64,000 nucleotides of DNA from Maribacter luteus (GTDB taxonomy: Bacteria; Bacteroidota; Bacteroidia; Flavobacteriales; Flavobacteriaceae). The notes below the pieces were generated by a model. The model made no database searches. It was given only the letters and a program-made list of their open reading frames with translations, and had not been told where the DNA came from. Shown piece after piece: positions 1-7,888 of the stretch. Position 1 is the stretch's first letter; each line of letters begins with the position of its first letter. The stretch is taken from positions 310,001 to 374,000 of the forward strand of contig NZ_WKJH01000024.1 of NCBI RefSeq assembly GCF_009674825.1, written 5' to 3'. The translations under genes were made by a program, and so were the position numbers.

Positions 1-341
1 TCTTCCTGTAGTTTATAGGCTTTGATTTTATTCATTAAACCAATTCCCCTACCTTCTTGTTGCAGATAGACCAAAAGCCCCTTACCCTCTTGTTCTATCA
101 ACTCCATGGCTTTTATTAACTGCTCGCCGCAATCACATCGCAACGAACCGAACAAATCTCCTGTGGCACAGGCTGAATGTATTCGGGTAAGAACAACATC
201 TTCGGAACTGAATTCACCTTTCACCAATGCAATATGCTCCAGCTTATTTTCATTTTCCTGAAAAGGGATGATTTCGAAATGACCATATTTGGTAGGGAGA
301 CTCACCCTTTCACCTTGCTCTATATTCTTATCAACCTTCAT
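1..341 (-). CDS. ribA: GTP cyclohydrolase II, N-terminal part (3' end outside window)
   Basis: This is the first 113 codons of a riboflavin-pathway enzyme that opens the imidazole ring of GTP and releases formate and pyrophosphate. The family signature [10 protein letters not shown] is at residues 53-62. The three zinc-ligand cysteines fall at 58, 69 and 71, with the same spacing as C54/C65/C67 of the E. coli enzyme. The [16 protein letters not shown] motif follows. The ATG at 339-341 has an in-frame stop two codons upstream, so the start is secure. The gene runs off the left edge of the window, so a DHBP synthase fusion cannot be excluded beyond it, but the N-terminus starts directly with the cyclohydrolase fold. 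It follows the Fe-S ATPase operon on the same strand after an 80-bp gap and may be unrelated to it. Confidence 0.93.
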   Translation of the reverse strand, partial: MKVDKNIEQGERVSLPTKYGHFEIIPFQENENKLEHIALVKGEFSSEDVVLTRIHSACATGDLFGSLRCDCGEQLIKAMELIEQEGKGLLVYLQQEGRGIGLMNKIKAYKLQE

Positions 342-421
342 TCGCTAACTAATTCTTCAAAATTCGATTATCAACTATGCTGGGGACAATCTATTATTAC
401 TTGTTTTTATTAGAATGTTTT

Positions 422-1309
422 TTAGTGAACCACAACATCTTGATCTTCTTTTACCTTATTCCAAATTCCATGTATTTGATTGGATATTATTGAAGCCGGG
501 TTGTATTCAATAATGGTTTTACCCACGGTCATTGACTTTACCATTTCAACATCGAAAGGGATTTTAGCCAACAATGCAATATTCTTTGAGATAAGATATT
601 GTTCAATTTTTTGGGTCATGGTCATATTGATATCAAATTTGTTGATTACCGCATATGTATGAATATTGAAGATCTTAATTAAATCTACCAAACGCTGAGC
701 ATCGTTCAGTCCAGACAATGTGGGCTCAATAATCACGATTACCGCATTACTGCCAGAAATGGAAGATATTGTTGCACAACCTATTCCCGGAGGCCCATCA
801 TTTATTATATATTCCGATTGGGTATTCTGTGCAATCTCCATCGCCTTTTTTCGTATCTGACTTACAAGTTTTCCGGAATTCTCTTCCCCTGGACCCATTT
901 CCGCATGAACAAAATCACCAAACCGGGAGGTTGACACGAACCACTTATTGTTCTTACCCTTTACCGAACTTATGGCATTTTCAGGGCAAGTACGCTCACA
1001 TAACCGGCATCCTTCACAATGATAGGGATCAATAACCAGATCACCTTCCTCATTATAGTCAATAGCATCAAAATGGCAATGATCAATGCAAATGCCACAG
1101 CTTGTACATTCCAATGTATTTATCGATGCTTTGAACCCACTACTAAAAGGATGAACTTCCTGTATTTCTGGTTGAAAAATCAAATGGAGGTCGGCTGCGT
1201 CCACATCATTATCACAAAAGACAGTTTTCTCGGCAACGGAAGCTATGGCAGCTGTAATCGAAGTCTTCCCTGTTCCCCCTTTACCACTTAAAATGGTGAT
1301 TTCCTTCAT
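422..1309 (-). CDS. MinD-superfamily ATPase with inserted 2x[4Fe-4S] ferredoxin domain
   Basis: This 295-residue P-loop ATPase belongs to the COG1149 group, in which a bacterial-type ferredoxin is inserted into a MinD/Mrp fold. The deviant Walker A is GKGGTGKT at residues 9-16. Two ferredoxin cysteine clusters follow, at C68/C71/C74/C78 and C98/C101/C104/C108. The NDGPPGIGC segment is the switch II region. In the ORP complex of Desulfovibrio two such ATPases occur together and are thought to help build or deliver a metal-sulfur cluster. Here too there are two in tandem: this gene starts 29 bp inside the 3' end of the upstream paralogue, which implies translational coupling. The family is clear; the client protein is inferred from context only. 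Confidence 0.9.
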   Translation of the reverse strand: MKEITILSGKGGTGKTSITAAIASVAEKTVFCDNDVDAADLHLIFQPEIQEVHPFSSGFKASINTLECTSCGICIDHCHFDAIDYNEEGDLVIDPYHCEGCRLCERTCPENAISSVKGKNNKWFVSTSRFGDFVHAEMGPGEENSGKLVSQIRKKAMEIAQNTQSEYIINDGPPGIGCATISSISGSNAVIVIIEPTLSGLNDAQRLVDLIKIFNIHTYAVINKFDINMTMTQKIEQYLISKNIALLAKIPFDVEMVKSMTVGKTIIEYNPASIISNQIHGIWNKVKEDQDVVVH

Positions 1310-2180
1310 GGTGCATCATTTTCAAATTCAACGTATCGAGTATTTCGGTATAGCTTTGGTGAATCGTTTCGGGGATTTCCCCTGTTATCTCCCCTTCCGC
1401 ATAAAGACTTGCATATTCCTTACTAAAAGGTATTTCTCCCAACAATTCAATATGTTCATTTACCAAGTATTCATAAATATCATTATCTCCCAAACCAACC
1501 TTATTGATCACCACACCGAACTCCAAGCCTATTTCCCGGACCAAGGCAACCATTAATTTTAAATCGTGCAGACCGAACAATGTGGGCTCGGCCACTAAAA
1601 TCAAATAATCGGAATCATGAATGGTTTCGACCACAGGACAACTGGTGCCAGGTGGGGCATCATAAATAATAATATCGTTTTGATCCGAAATCTTTTTCTT
1701 TAACTCACGAATCAACTTGGTCTGCATGGTAGAACCTATTTCCAATTTACCCTCTGCCAACCCATTGTTTTCCTTCGTTTTATAATAATGTATCGCACCT
1801 ATGGGTTTATAATACTTTATAATGGCATCATCTTCACAGGCCACGGAACAGGCCCCGCATGAATGACATAATGTAGGGTTGATTTCAGCAAACGATACGG
1901 TTGGTAAAACCACAATGGCATTGAACTCACAATACTCTACGCACTTTCTGCAAAAAGTACATTTTTCACTATCTATCTCAGGGACTTTTTGCGATACTTC
2001 CTGAACATCGATGACCTCCGCGTCACAAAAGAAGATGATGTCATTGGGTTCTTCCACATCACAATCTACCAGTTGTACCTTTGTTCCCTGACGCTCATTC
2101 AATCTTTTAAACAGATTTACCGAAACGGTCGTTTTACCGGTACCACCTTTACCACTTGCTATGGCGATTTTATAGGACAT
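1281..2180 (-). CDS. MinD-superfamily ATPase with inserted 2x[4Fe-4S] ferredoxin domain (paralogue)
   Basis: This 299-residue paralogue of the next gene downstream has Walker A GKGGTGKTT at residues 10-18. Two [4Fe-4S] cysteine sets are at C74/C77/C80/C84 and C105/C108/C111/C115. The segment YDAPPGTSCPV matches the MinD/Mrp switch. The two copies are divergent enough to be a functional heteropair and not a recent duplication. Heteropairs of this kind are the hallmark of ORP-type operons. It is the fifth gene of the minus-strand cluster headed by DUF134, 65 bp after the NifX-like gene. It is cytoplasmic. The substrate and partner are not visible in the sequence. Confidence 0.9.
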   Translation of the reverse strand: MSYKIAIASGKGGTGKTTVSVNLFKRLNERQGTKVQLVDCDVEEPNDIIFFCDAEVIDVQEVSQKVPEIDSEKCTFCRKCVEYCEFNAIVVLPTVSFAEINPTLCHSCGACSVACEDDAIIKYYKPIGAIHYYKTKENNGLAEGKLEIGSTMQTKLIRELKKKISDQNDIIIYDAPPGTSCPVVETIHDSDYLILVAEPTLFGLHDLKLMVALVREIGLEFGVVINKVGLGDNDIYEYLVNEHIELLGEIPFSKEYASLYAEGEITGEIPETIHQSYTEILDTLNLKMMHHEGNHHFKW

Positions 2181-2245
2181 ATTGATGTTTTTTGTACAGC
2201 TTTAACCTTCCTTGACCTAAAGGTTCAGGTTCGTTTCATTCGAAT

Positions 2246-2611
2246 TTAATGGCCAGTACAACCTTCTTCATGTTCATGATCGCAATAATTGGCGGTTAAG
2301 CTCAAAGAATCGCTCATGAAACCTTGTATTAGATCAAAGGATGAGGCCATGGGGGCACCAACAAAAGCATTTACACCCCTTTGATTGAATAGGTTCAATG
2401 CCATTTGTCCCATACCCCCAGTAATTACATCGGTAACACCTTCTTCAGAAAGCCATTTGGGCAAGACCCCAGGTTCGTGCGGTGGAGGAACAATTCTGTC
2501 TTGGGCAATTATTTGGCCATTTTCCTCTGTAAAGACCATAAAGAATCTGCAGTGCCCAAAATGGGCATCCAACATCCCTGTTTCATCAACTGGTATCGCT
2601 ATTTTTTTCAT
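2246..2611 (-). CDS. NifX/NifB-C-like dinitrogenase iron-molybdenum cofactor domain protein
   Basis: This 121-residue single-domain protein is of the NifX/NafY/NifB-C type (COG1433, PF02579). The opening KIAIPVDETGMLDAHFGHC and the central VTDVITGGMGQMALNLF are typical. The fold binds Fe-Mo cofactor precursors in nitrogenase maturation, and Mo-Cu-S clusters in the orange protein. The C-terminal tail carries Cys and His (CDHEHEEGCTGH), a plausible metal-binding end seen in some ORP relatives. No nifH, nifD, nifK, nifE or nifN is in the window, so a nitrogenase role is not supported. It lies 105 bp downstream of the small DUF5320 gene. Confidence 0.85.
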   Translation of the reverse strand: MKKIAIPVDETGMLDAHFGHCRFFMVFTEENGQIIAQDRIVPPPHEPGVLPKWLSEEGVTDVITGGMGQMALNLFNQRGVNAFVGAPMASSFDLIQGFMSDSLSLTANYCDHEHEEGCTGH

Positions 2612-2716
2612 TTTTTACGTATTAATCCCTGAATTGTTTTCGGGGGCTGATTTATAGATTTATTCTTTTGTGATGGATGCACCACATTGTTCAATTTCCA
2701 ATATTCTTAACTGGAT

Positions 2717-2893
2717 TCATCCTTCGTTATCAATGGGTTTTTCGTGTTGCGAACCACATCGTCTTCCCATTCCTTTTCTTCTTCCCAGCCCCCTTCCGGA
2801 ACCTCTTAAACCATTTTCGGAATTGCATTTTCCCAATCCCCTGCCCGAGCGAGGACCTTGTCCTTCTGGGCCTTTTCTATTTAATCCAGGCAT
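2717..2893 (-). CDS. DUF5320-like small Gly/Arg-rich protein
   Basis: This is a 58-residue basic protein starting at the ATG at 2891-2893. The opening MPGLNRKGPEGQGPRSGRG resembles the DUF5320 family ('MPxxDxxGPxGxGPxTGRG'), which almost always sits beside NifX-like and MinD-ferredoxin genes. It then has two further Gly-Arg blocks (GRGLG and GRGLGRRKGMGRRCG) and only two cysteines. A longer in-frame reading starts at 3016, but it would overlap the upstream NifX-like gene by about 110 bp and lacks family similarity there, so I chose the internal start. The gap to the upstream gene is 10 bp. Function is unknown. It is an easy gene for automatic annotation to miss. Confidence 0.75.
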   Translation of the reverse strand: MPGLNRKGPEGQGPRSGRGLGKCNSENGLRGSGRGLGRRKGMGRRCGSQHEKPIDNEG

Positions 2894-2903
2894 GATTATT
2901 ATT

Positions 2904-3221
2904 TTACGCTTTGAGTTTTTCAATAATTTCCTGCACGGTAACATCATTGTCCTGGACAATGACCATTTGTACATTGAATTTATCCAAGAGATCTTTGGCC
3001 TTGGGACCAAAATCACCGGAAATGACCTTTTGGACGTTCATGTCAACAATTCTTTCAGCTGCCTTTGTTCCTGCACCATTATTTGCATTCGTATTTGTGT
3101 TCTTTACAAAAATCGACTCCTTCGTTTCTTCATCGAAAACACAAAACCAAGCGGCCCTACCGAAACGCTTATCAAATTGAGCTGAATTATTCTCACCTGA
3201 TGATGTTATTACCGTTTTCAT
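2904..3221 (-). CDS. NifX-like dinitrogenase iron-molybdenum cofactor domain protein (second copy)
   Basis: This 105-residue NifX/NafY-type domain is distinct from the copy at 2246. It has the FGRAAWFCVFDEETKES strand-turn, then a central AAERIVDMNVQKVISGDFGPKA segment where the family has its ligand loop, and ends DVTVQEIIEKLKA. Two cofactor-binding-type proteins in one operon match the paired NifX-like subunits of ORP operons. The start is the ATG at 3219-3221, 9 bp after the DUF134 stop codon, so the two genes are surely co-transcribed. Confidence 0.85.
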   Translation of the reverse strand: MKTVITSSGENNSAQFDKRFGRAAWFCVFDEETKESIFVKNTNTNANNGAGTKAAERIVDMNVQKVISGDFGPKAKDLLDKFNVQMVIVQDNDVTVQEIIEKLKA

Positions 3222-3230
3222 AATCTTTTA

Positions 3231-3635
3231 CTAAGTGTTTAATAGTTCTATTCGTTCAGATTTGCACAAAGGACATTCATGCTCCTCTATGGTCTTGGGT
3301 ATGGTAAACCTTGTTTGGCATTCTTCACACACATACCAATGCTTTTCCAATAAAGCATCTCCATAAACGGTTTTTATTTCAATGGTCTCTACGAACGCCT
3401 TTGCAATTTTTCTTCGTGCCGTTTCATATATCCTCGCAAACGTAGGTCTAGAAATACCCATTAGCTTAGATGCCTCCAAATGATTCATTAAATCATAATC
3501 AGCAAGCTTAATGGCCTCATATTCTTCATACAACAATTCTATGGAGTCAGTGGGTTCCACATTCGTTCCATAAGGTCTGTACCCTTTGAAATTTGGTGGC
3601 GCTACTACTTTGCGTAATGTTTTTGGTCTTGACAT
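3231..3635 (-). CDS. DUF134 family DNA-binding regulator with zinc-ribbon-like tail
   Basis: This 134-residue protein is of COG1342 (DUF134). The N-terminal section has the conserved FKGYRPYG and a sigma-region-4-like helix-turn-helix (residues about 35-85, LLYEEYEAIKLADYDLMNHLEASKLMGISRPTFARI). The C-terminus has two CxxC pairs (CEEC and CPLC), which could bind zinc or sense metal. DUF134 proteins are usually encoded with NifX-like genes and are predicted regulators. This is the first gene of the operon. A perfect 16-bp palindrome sits directly upstream of its -7 box, so autoregulation is a reasonable inference. Confidence 0.88.
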   Translation of the reverse strand: MSRPKTLRKVVAPPNFKGYRPYGTNVEPTDSIELLYEEYEAIKLADYDLMNHLEASKLMGISRPTFARIYETARRKIAKAFVETIEIKTVYGDALLEKHWYVCEECQTRFTIPKTIEEHECPLCKSERIELLNT

Positions 3636-3673
3636 ATGGTCAAATAAAATATTGATTAACTATATTGACACAA

Positions 3674-3697
3674 CAAAAGTAATGAGAATATTCTCAT
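3674..3697 (-). promoter_or_regulatory. Promoter and 16-bp palindromic operator of the DUF134 operon
   Basis: Read on the minus strand, TACTTTTG (3681 to 3674) matches the Bacteroidota -7 consensus TAnnTTTG exactly. Immediately upstream lies the perfect palindrome ATGAGAATATTCTCAT (3682-3697), which fills the spacer where a repressor would block RNA polymerase. The -7 box is about 40 bases before the DUF134 ATG. I see no clear -33 TTG element; the equivalent position is only T-rich. The likeliest binder is the DUF134 protein itself, by inference from position. Confidence 0.65.
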
Positions 3698-3981
3698 AAT
3701 AAAATAAAATGTAATTTATTTTTAACCCAACAGACCATAAAACTTTGTGATTTACAATTTACGATTGACCAAATGGGGGTATAAGTATTCTGGGGAATAA
3801 AATATTGGTGGTTGACCAAAATGGCTATTTGATTGAAGCCTAATAAAATTGGTGTTAGCCTTATTTACGTATAAAAGAACATGTATGCACCAGAAAAGAG
3901 CTGCACTTTGACGCAACTATTATTTACTGAACAACCTTTTGCCCCAATTACCTATTGGGCTTTTAAAATTAAGGATACAAC
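3698..3981. other. Gene-free spacer between the DUF134 operon and the serine hydrolase
   Basis: The stretch is AT-rich with no convincing ORF on either strand. It lies upstream of the DUF134 promoter and downstream of the serine hydrolase stop codon (both genes on the minus strand). A weak 7-base periodicity (TTGTGAT TTACAAT TTACGAT TGACCAA, about 3745-3772) resembles the decayed heptamer arrays elsewhere in the window but is too short to call a repeat. No terminator hairpin with a T-tract was seen. Confidence 0.5.
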
Positions 3982-5517
3982 CTACTTTTTATAAGGCTTC
4001 AATTCCTCAAAAAAGAAATCATCATTAGGTACATCAAAATCAAAACCGAGTACCTCTAAATTATTGTCGGTCCTTAATTTAATGGTTCCAAAACTGAACC
4101 AAGCTTGTGGGTGTTCCCAATGTATTTCCCACACATCATAATGCCAATGCGTGAGTGATGCGGATAACAATGGGTGGTTTTCAAAAATCAATTTAAATAC
4201 TCCATTTACCTCTTGGATAGTTATCTTACCACATAGGTCAGAAGTATATTCCCCTGCCATTTTTTCAGGTATTATGGAAGGTTTGGTACCAAGAACCCTT
4301 TTCGCCTTGCGATCCGCAATACGGGTATCGGAGGCTGCATAATTATTGGTCCTTTTCAGCAAGTCGGTAGACCAATCCTTACCGTTTTCAATTCCTAAAA
4401 AGGTATCCAAGGCATAGTAACTTGCTGCCATGATCGGACTTTTTACTCCGTTGGTCAACACGACCACACCCAGATTCTCATCAGGAATCAAATTGATGGC
4501 AGTGATAAATCCGTCATATCCACCGGTATGGCCAACACGCATTCTACCATGGTAATCACTGAGTCCCCAACCTAGTCCGTAAGCACTAAAATGCCTATCA
4601 AAATCATCCTGGGTCGTATGGTCTACCTTAAAATTATTATGGGGTGTCCACACCATATTCCGCGTATCCTTGGTCAATAGGGTATCACTGTTATGAATAC
4701 CATTGTTCAAATTGAAAATCATCCATTTAGAAATATCCTCAACACTTGAAACAAGTCCGCCCGTTGCACCGACATATTCCCAATCTACCCACGGGATTAC
4801 ATAGTTTTCATCATCTTTTCGGGCATGGGGCTGGGCGTAGTTACCCATACTGTCCAAATCTTTCAATGAATAGATACTACGATCCATACCCAACGGTCCT
4901 AAAATGCGTTCTTTTACATTTTGCCCCCAACTTTTACCGGTAATGGTCTTGATGATTTCACCTGCGGTAATGTACATAAGGTTAGAATACCCATAACCCG
5001 ACCTAAATTCATAAGCCTGGGGCACGTATTGAATCCTCTCTATGATTTCTTTTGCCGTAAGGTTTGATTTATACCATATATTATCCCCACTAAATGTCCC
5101 CAAACCAACTCGATGACTTAAAATATCCCTAATCGTCATATGTTCGGCCACCCATTCATCATACATAGCGAAATATGGCAAATACTTTTTCACCTTATCG
5201 TTCCAATCCAATTTACCTTCCTGAACCAACATGCCCATAATGGCCGAAGTAAATGCTTTGGAATTTGAAGCGATGGCGTACAAGGTCTGGGCATTGGGCT
5301 TTCCTTTTTTCCCTTTTTCCAATACACCATAATTTCCCTTAAAAACCAGTTCACCATCCTTAACGACACCTATTGATGCACCCGGAACATCCCAATCTTT
5401 TACCATTTTAGCAAAATAGTTGTCCAACGCCTTTAGATCCACTTTCTTTTCAACTTGGGCATGAATACTTCCCGAAATGAACAGGAAAAAAACAAAGAGG
5501 TAAAAAAACTTTTTCAT
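3982..5517 (-). CDS. Secreted serine hydrolase, beta-lactamase class C / DUF3471 type
   Basis: This 511-residue protein has an N-terminal signal peptide (residues 1-20, ending SIHA-Q). The penicillin-binding-like fold has SxxK at S84-N-S-K87, YxN at Y177-S-N179 and HTGG near residue 330 replacing the usual KTG. About 110 further C-terminal residues form a DUF3471-like beta domain. Proteins of this architecture act in the periplasm on peptides, esters or peptidoglycan; a true beta-lactamase role is not implied. It is monocistronic, with its own upstream region of 264 bp shared with the divergent dps gene. The full catalytic triad is present, so it should be active. Confidence 0.9.
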   Translation of the reverse strand: MKKFFYLFVFFLFISGSIHAQVEKKVDLKALDNYFAKMVKDWDVPGASIGVVKDGELVFKGNYGVLEKGKKGKPNAQTLYAIASNSKAFTSAIMGMLVQEGKLDWNDKVKKYLPYFAMYDEWVAEHMTIRDILSHRVGLGTFSGDNIWYKSNLTAKEIIERIQYVPQAYEFRSGYGYSNLMYITAGEIIKTITGKSWGQNVKERILGPLGMDRSIYSLKDLDSMGNYAQPHARKDDENYVIPWVDWEYVGATGGLVSSVEDISKWMIFNLNNGIHNSDTLLTKDTRNMVWTPHNNFKVDHTTQDDFDRHFSAYGLGWGLSDYHGRMRVGHTGGYDGFITAINLIPDENLGVVVLTNGVKSPIMAASYYALDTFLGIENGKDWSTDLLKRTNNYAASDTRIADRKAKRVLGTKPSIIPEKMAGEYTSDLCGKITIQEVNGVFKLIFENHPLLSASLTHWHYDVWEIHWEHPQAWFSFGTIKLRTDNNLEVLGFDFDVPNDDFFFEELKPYKK

Positions 5518-5717
5518 GCTTCAAAATTTAGGTATTGCCCAATCAAGGTAAGCAAACGGTTTACTTGATTATGCGAACATTTTACAAAGTTTTAAAGTTA
5601 ACTTATTAGAATGAAACCGGAAACAGTACAATAAAATGTATAAATAGAATTGATTTATAGCGTTTCTAATCCGCATAGTTTTTACAAATACCTAGATAAT
5701 CAATTATGATGACCTGA

Positions 5718-5761
5718 GTAACCAAGGTTACACATAATACTTAGGCATGGAAGTACTTTTA
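5718..5761 (+). promoter_or_regulatory. Crp/Fnr-type operator and promoter of dps
   Basis: GTAAC-CAAG-GTTAC at 5718-5731 is a perfect inverted repeat with the 5-4-5 geometry of Crp/Fnr family sites. The candidate -7 box TACTTTTA (5754-5761, one base off TAnnTTTG) begins 29.5 bp downstream of the operator centre, which would put the operator near -41.5, the class II activator position. A nearly identical site with identical spacing precedes the OsmC gene at 45911. Confidence 0.65.
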
Positions 5762-5781
5762 CACTTATAAAACAAATACAA

Positions 5782-6258
5782 ATGGAAACACTAGAAGTAA
5801 CATCAGTAAAAACAGAAGATTATAACATTTCTATTTCAAAAGAACTAAATGCATTTTTATCCGATGTACAGATTTACAATATGAACCTAAGGGGATTGCA
5901 TTGGAACATAAAAGGAAGAAACTTCTTCTTATTGCACGAAAAGTATGAGGAATTGTACAACGAGGCCGATGAAATGGTTGATGAAATTGCGGAACGCATC
6001 TTAGCCATTGGCTCCAGTCCCTTACATACATTTGAGGACTATTTAGCCAATAAAAACCTTGAAGTTGCTAAACAGGTCTCTAAGGGTGAAGAGGGTGTTG
6101 CCCTTGTTTTAGGGAATTTAAAGCACTTATTGCGCAAAGAGCGTGAGATTTTGGAAAAAGCAGGTGAAAATTCGGATGAAGCAACTGCCAACTTGGTGAG
6201 CGATTTCATATCTAACCAAGAAAAACACATTTGGATGCTCGAGTCATTCTTAAGCTAG
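5782..6258 (+). CDS. dps: Dps family ferritin-like DNA-protecting protein
   Basis: This 158-residue protein stores iron in a 12-subunit shell, using H2O2 to oxidise Fe(II) and so shielding DNA from hydroxyl radicals. The inter-subunit ferroxidase ligands are visible with canonical spacing: H40, H52, E56, D67 and E71, within the LHWNIKGRNFFLLHEKYEELY and DEMVDEIAER helices. Length is normal for the family. It is a single gene with an operator upstream and an intrinsic terminator directly downstream. The shared operator with osmC suggests joint induction under redox or nitrosative stress. Confidence 0.93.
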   Translation: METLEVTSVKTEDYNISISKELNAFLSDVQIYNMNLRGLHWNIKGRNFFLLHEKYEELYNEADEMVDEIAERILAIGSSPLHTFEDYLANKNLEVAKQVSKGEEGVALVLGNLKHLLRKEREILEKAGENSDEATANLVSDFISNQEKHIWMLESFLS

Positions 6259-6277
6259 GAAAGCGAACATTTTTCAT

Positions 6278-6313
6278 AAAAAAAAGCAAGAACGGAACGC
6301 TCTTGCTTTTTTT
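6278..6313 (+). terminator. Intrinsic terminator after dps
   Basis: AAAAAAAGCAAGA and TCTTGCTTTTTTT form a long A/T-flanked hairpin with a 9-base loop. T-runs occur on either strand, so it may also serve the convergent reductase gene ending at 6392. Confidence 0.85.
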
Positions 6314-6391
6314 ATTGTTTGCCAGTTGATCCTTGAAAAAAGGGGCTTAATTCATTCTTCCTCTTCATAAACAATTTTCACGATTATCATT

Positions 6392-7399
6392 CTAAGCCCC
6401 CATATTCAAAACCGTTCTTCCTTTTAATTTTCCTGCAAGCATTAGGTCTATCTTTTCATTCAATTCATTTAACGTTATTTCAGTACAGGTATCCGCCAAT
6501 GTTTCGGGTTTCCAATCCTTGGCCAGTTTTTTCCATACCTGTTCCCTATAGGCCATCGGATAATCCTGTGAATCTATCCCTATTAAGGTTACCCCTCTTA
6601 AAATAAAAGGGAATACCGTCAATTCCAATTTCGGCGATGCAACATTACCACAGGAAGTTACCACTCCCATTGGTTGGGTCGCTTTGATGATATTCTCTAG
6701 AATAACCCCACCAACTGTATCTATACCACCTGCAAATAATGGCTTTAATAATGGTTTCTTATCAAAATTTTCAATTTCACTACGCAATAGTATTTCTTTT
6801 GCCCCTAATTTATAGAGGTATTCACTTTCTGTTTCCTTTCCGGTTATCGCTACCACAGTATATCCCAATTTACTTAAGATGGATACACTTAAGGCACCAA
6901 CCCCACCTGTAGCCCCTGAAACAACGATTTTACCATCTTCTGGTTTAACCAATTGCGAAAGTCTTAGAATCGACATTCCGGCCGTTAATCCTGCAGTACC
7001 AATGATCATTGCTTCTTTCATATCAAGGGTTTTCGGCAATTTAACCACCCACTCTTTAGGCACTCTAATACATTCACCAAAGCCACCATCGGTATTCATA
7101 CCCAAATCATAACTGGTAACGATGACCTTATCATCCGGACTAAAAGTATCGCAGTTGGAATCGACCACCACACCTACCGCATCAATACCCGGTGTATGCG
7201 GATAATTTCTCGTTACCCCTTTATTACCACTGGCCGACAAGGCATCTTTATAATTAAGGGCAGAATAATGAACTTTAACCAATACATCCCCTTCCGGTAA
7301 ATCACCTATTGTTCTTGTTTTTATATCGCGCATATAAACTCCATCTTTTTCTTCAACTACAAATGCTTTGAACATAGTGTTATTTAACTTCATCTTCAT
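6392..7399 (-). CDS. YhdH/YhfP family NADPH-dependent quinone oxidoreductase (acrylyl-CoA reductase type)
   Basis: This 335-residue zinc-free medium-chain reductase carries the subfamily marks ALNYKDALSASGNKGVTR, the GIDAVGVV turn, and the Rossmann motif VSGATGGVGALSVSILSKLG around residues 159-178. E. coli AcuI (YhdH) of this family reduces acrylyl-CoA with NADPH. Three methionines are close together at the N-terminus (M1, M3, M9), and the family usually begins near M9 (MFKAF), so the start may be 24 bp further in. The gene is divergent from an HxlR regulator across a 131-bp region. HxlR proteins often control adjacent oxidoreductases in response to electrophiles or quinones, so regulation by that neighbour is likely. 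Confidence 0.88.
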   Translation of the reverse strand: MKMKLNNTMFKAFVVEEKDGVYMRDIKTRTIGDLPEGDVLVKVHYSALNYKDALSASGNKGVTRNYPHTPGIDAVGVVVDSNCDTFSPDDKVIVTSYDLGMNTDGGFGECIRVPKEWVVKLPKTLDMKEAMIIGTAGLTAGMSILRLSQLVKPEDGKIVVSGATGGVGALSVSILSKLGYTVVAITGKETESEYLYKLGAKEILLRSEIENFDKKPLLKPLFAGGIDTVGGVILENIIKATQPMGVVTSCGNVASPKLELTVFPFILRGVTLIGIDSQDYPMAYREQVWKKLAKDWKPETLADTCTEITLNELNEKIDLMLAGKLKGRTVLNMGA

Positions 7400-7530
7400 T
7401 ATATTTAAAAACTCTTATATTTGGCAAATATCAACATAAAAGCATTAATTATCAATAACTTACAAATTATACCCTTACGAACATTTAGTTCCGAATTAAA
7501 CCTTTTCAGCACATTAGAGACTAAAAAAAA

Positions 7531-7854
7531 ATGAAAAAAAGTTATTGTCCGATCGATACGTTTATAAATGTGGTCAAGGGAAAACGAAAAGCCACTATTA
7601 TACTACACCTTTTCCAAGGCGATAAGAGGTATAATGAATTGGCTAAATTATTGCCCGATATTAGTGAACGTATGCTTACCAAACAGCTCAAGGAATTGGA
7701 AGAGGATGGCATAATAGATCGCAAAGCATATCCTGAAGTTCCACCAAGGGTAGAATATAGCCTAACCGATCTTGGGAAAGAAATACACCCTTATCTAAAG
7801 GGAATGTTCAGGGGCGGAATCCTTTTTGAAAAAAGGATAGATGAGTCTTTGTAA
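7531..7854 (+). CDS. HxlR family winged-helix transcriptional regulator
   Basis: This 107-residue single-domain HxlR/DUF24 regulator has an N-terminal Cys at position 6 (MKKSYCPI), the residue that senses electrophiles or oxidants in family members such as YodB and HypR. The recognition region is LPDISERMLTKQLKELEEDGII, and the wing region is PPRVEYSLTDLGKEI. It is divergent from the YhdH-type reductase and probably represses it until Cys6 is modified. The start is the ATG at 7531. No other candidate upstream ATG is in frame. Confidence 0.9.
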   Translation: MKKSYCPIDTFINVVKGKRKATIILHLFQGDKRYNELAKLLPDISERMLTKQLKELEEDGIIDRKAYPEVPPRVEYSLTDLGKEIHPYLKGMFRGGILFEKRIDESL

Positions 7855-7888
7855 CGGTTTTACCTGTTCTTTTTTGAACGGTTCAAAA

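Noticed and set aside
177-413. 78-codon plus-strand ORF at the left edge
   Set aside because: Most of it is antisense to the clearly coding ribA fragment, whose zinc cysteines and catalytic motifs are intact.
422-3221. Part of a nitrogen-fixation cluster
   Set aside because: NifX-like domains are present, but no nitrogenase structural or assembly genes accompany them. The ORP-type operon explains the set better.
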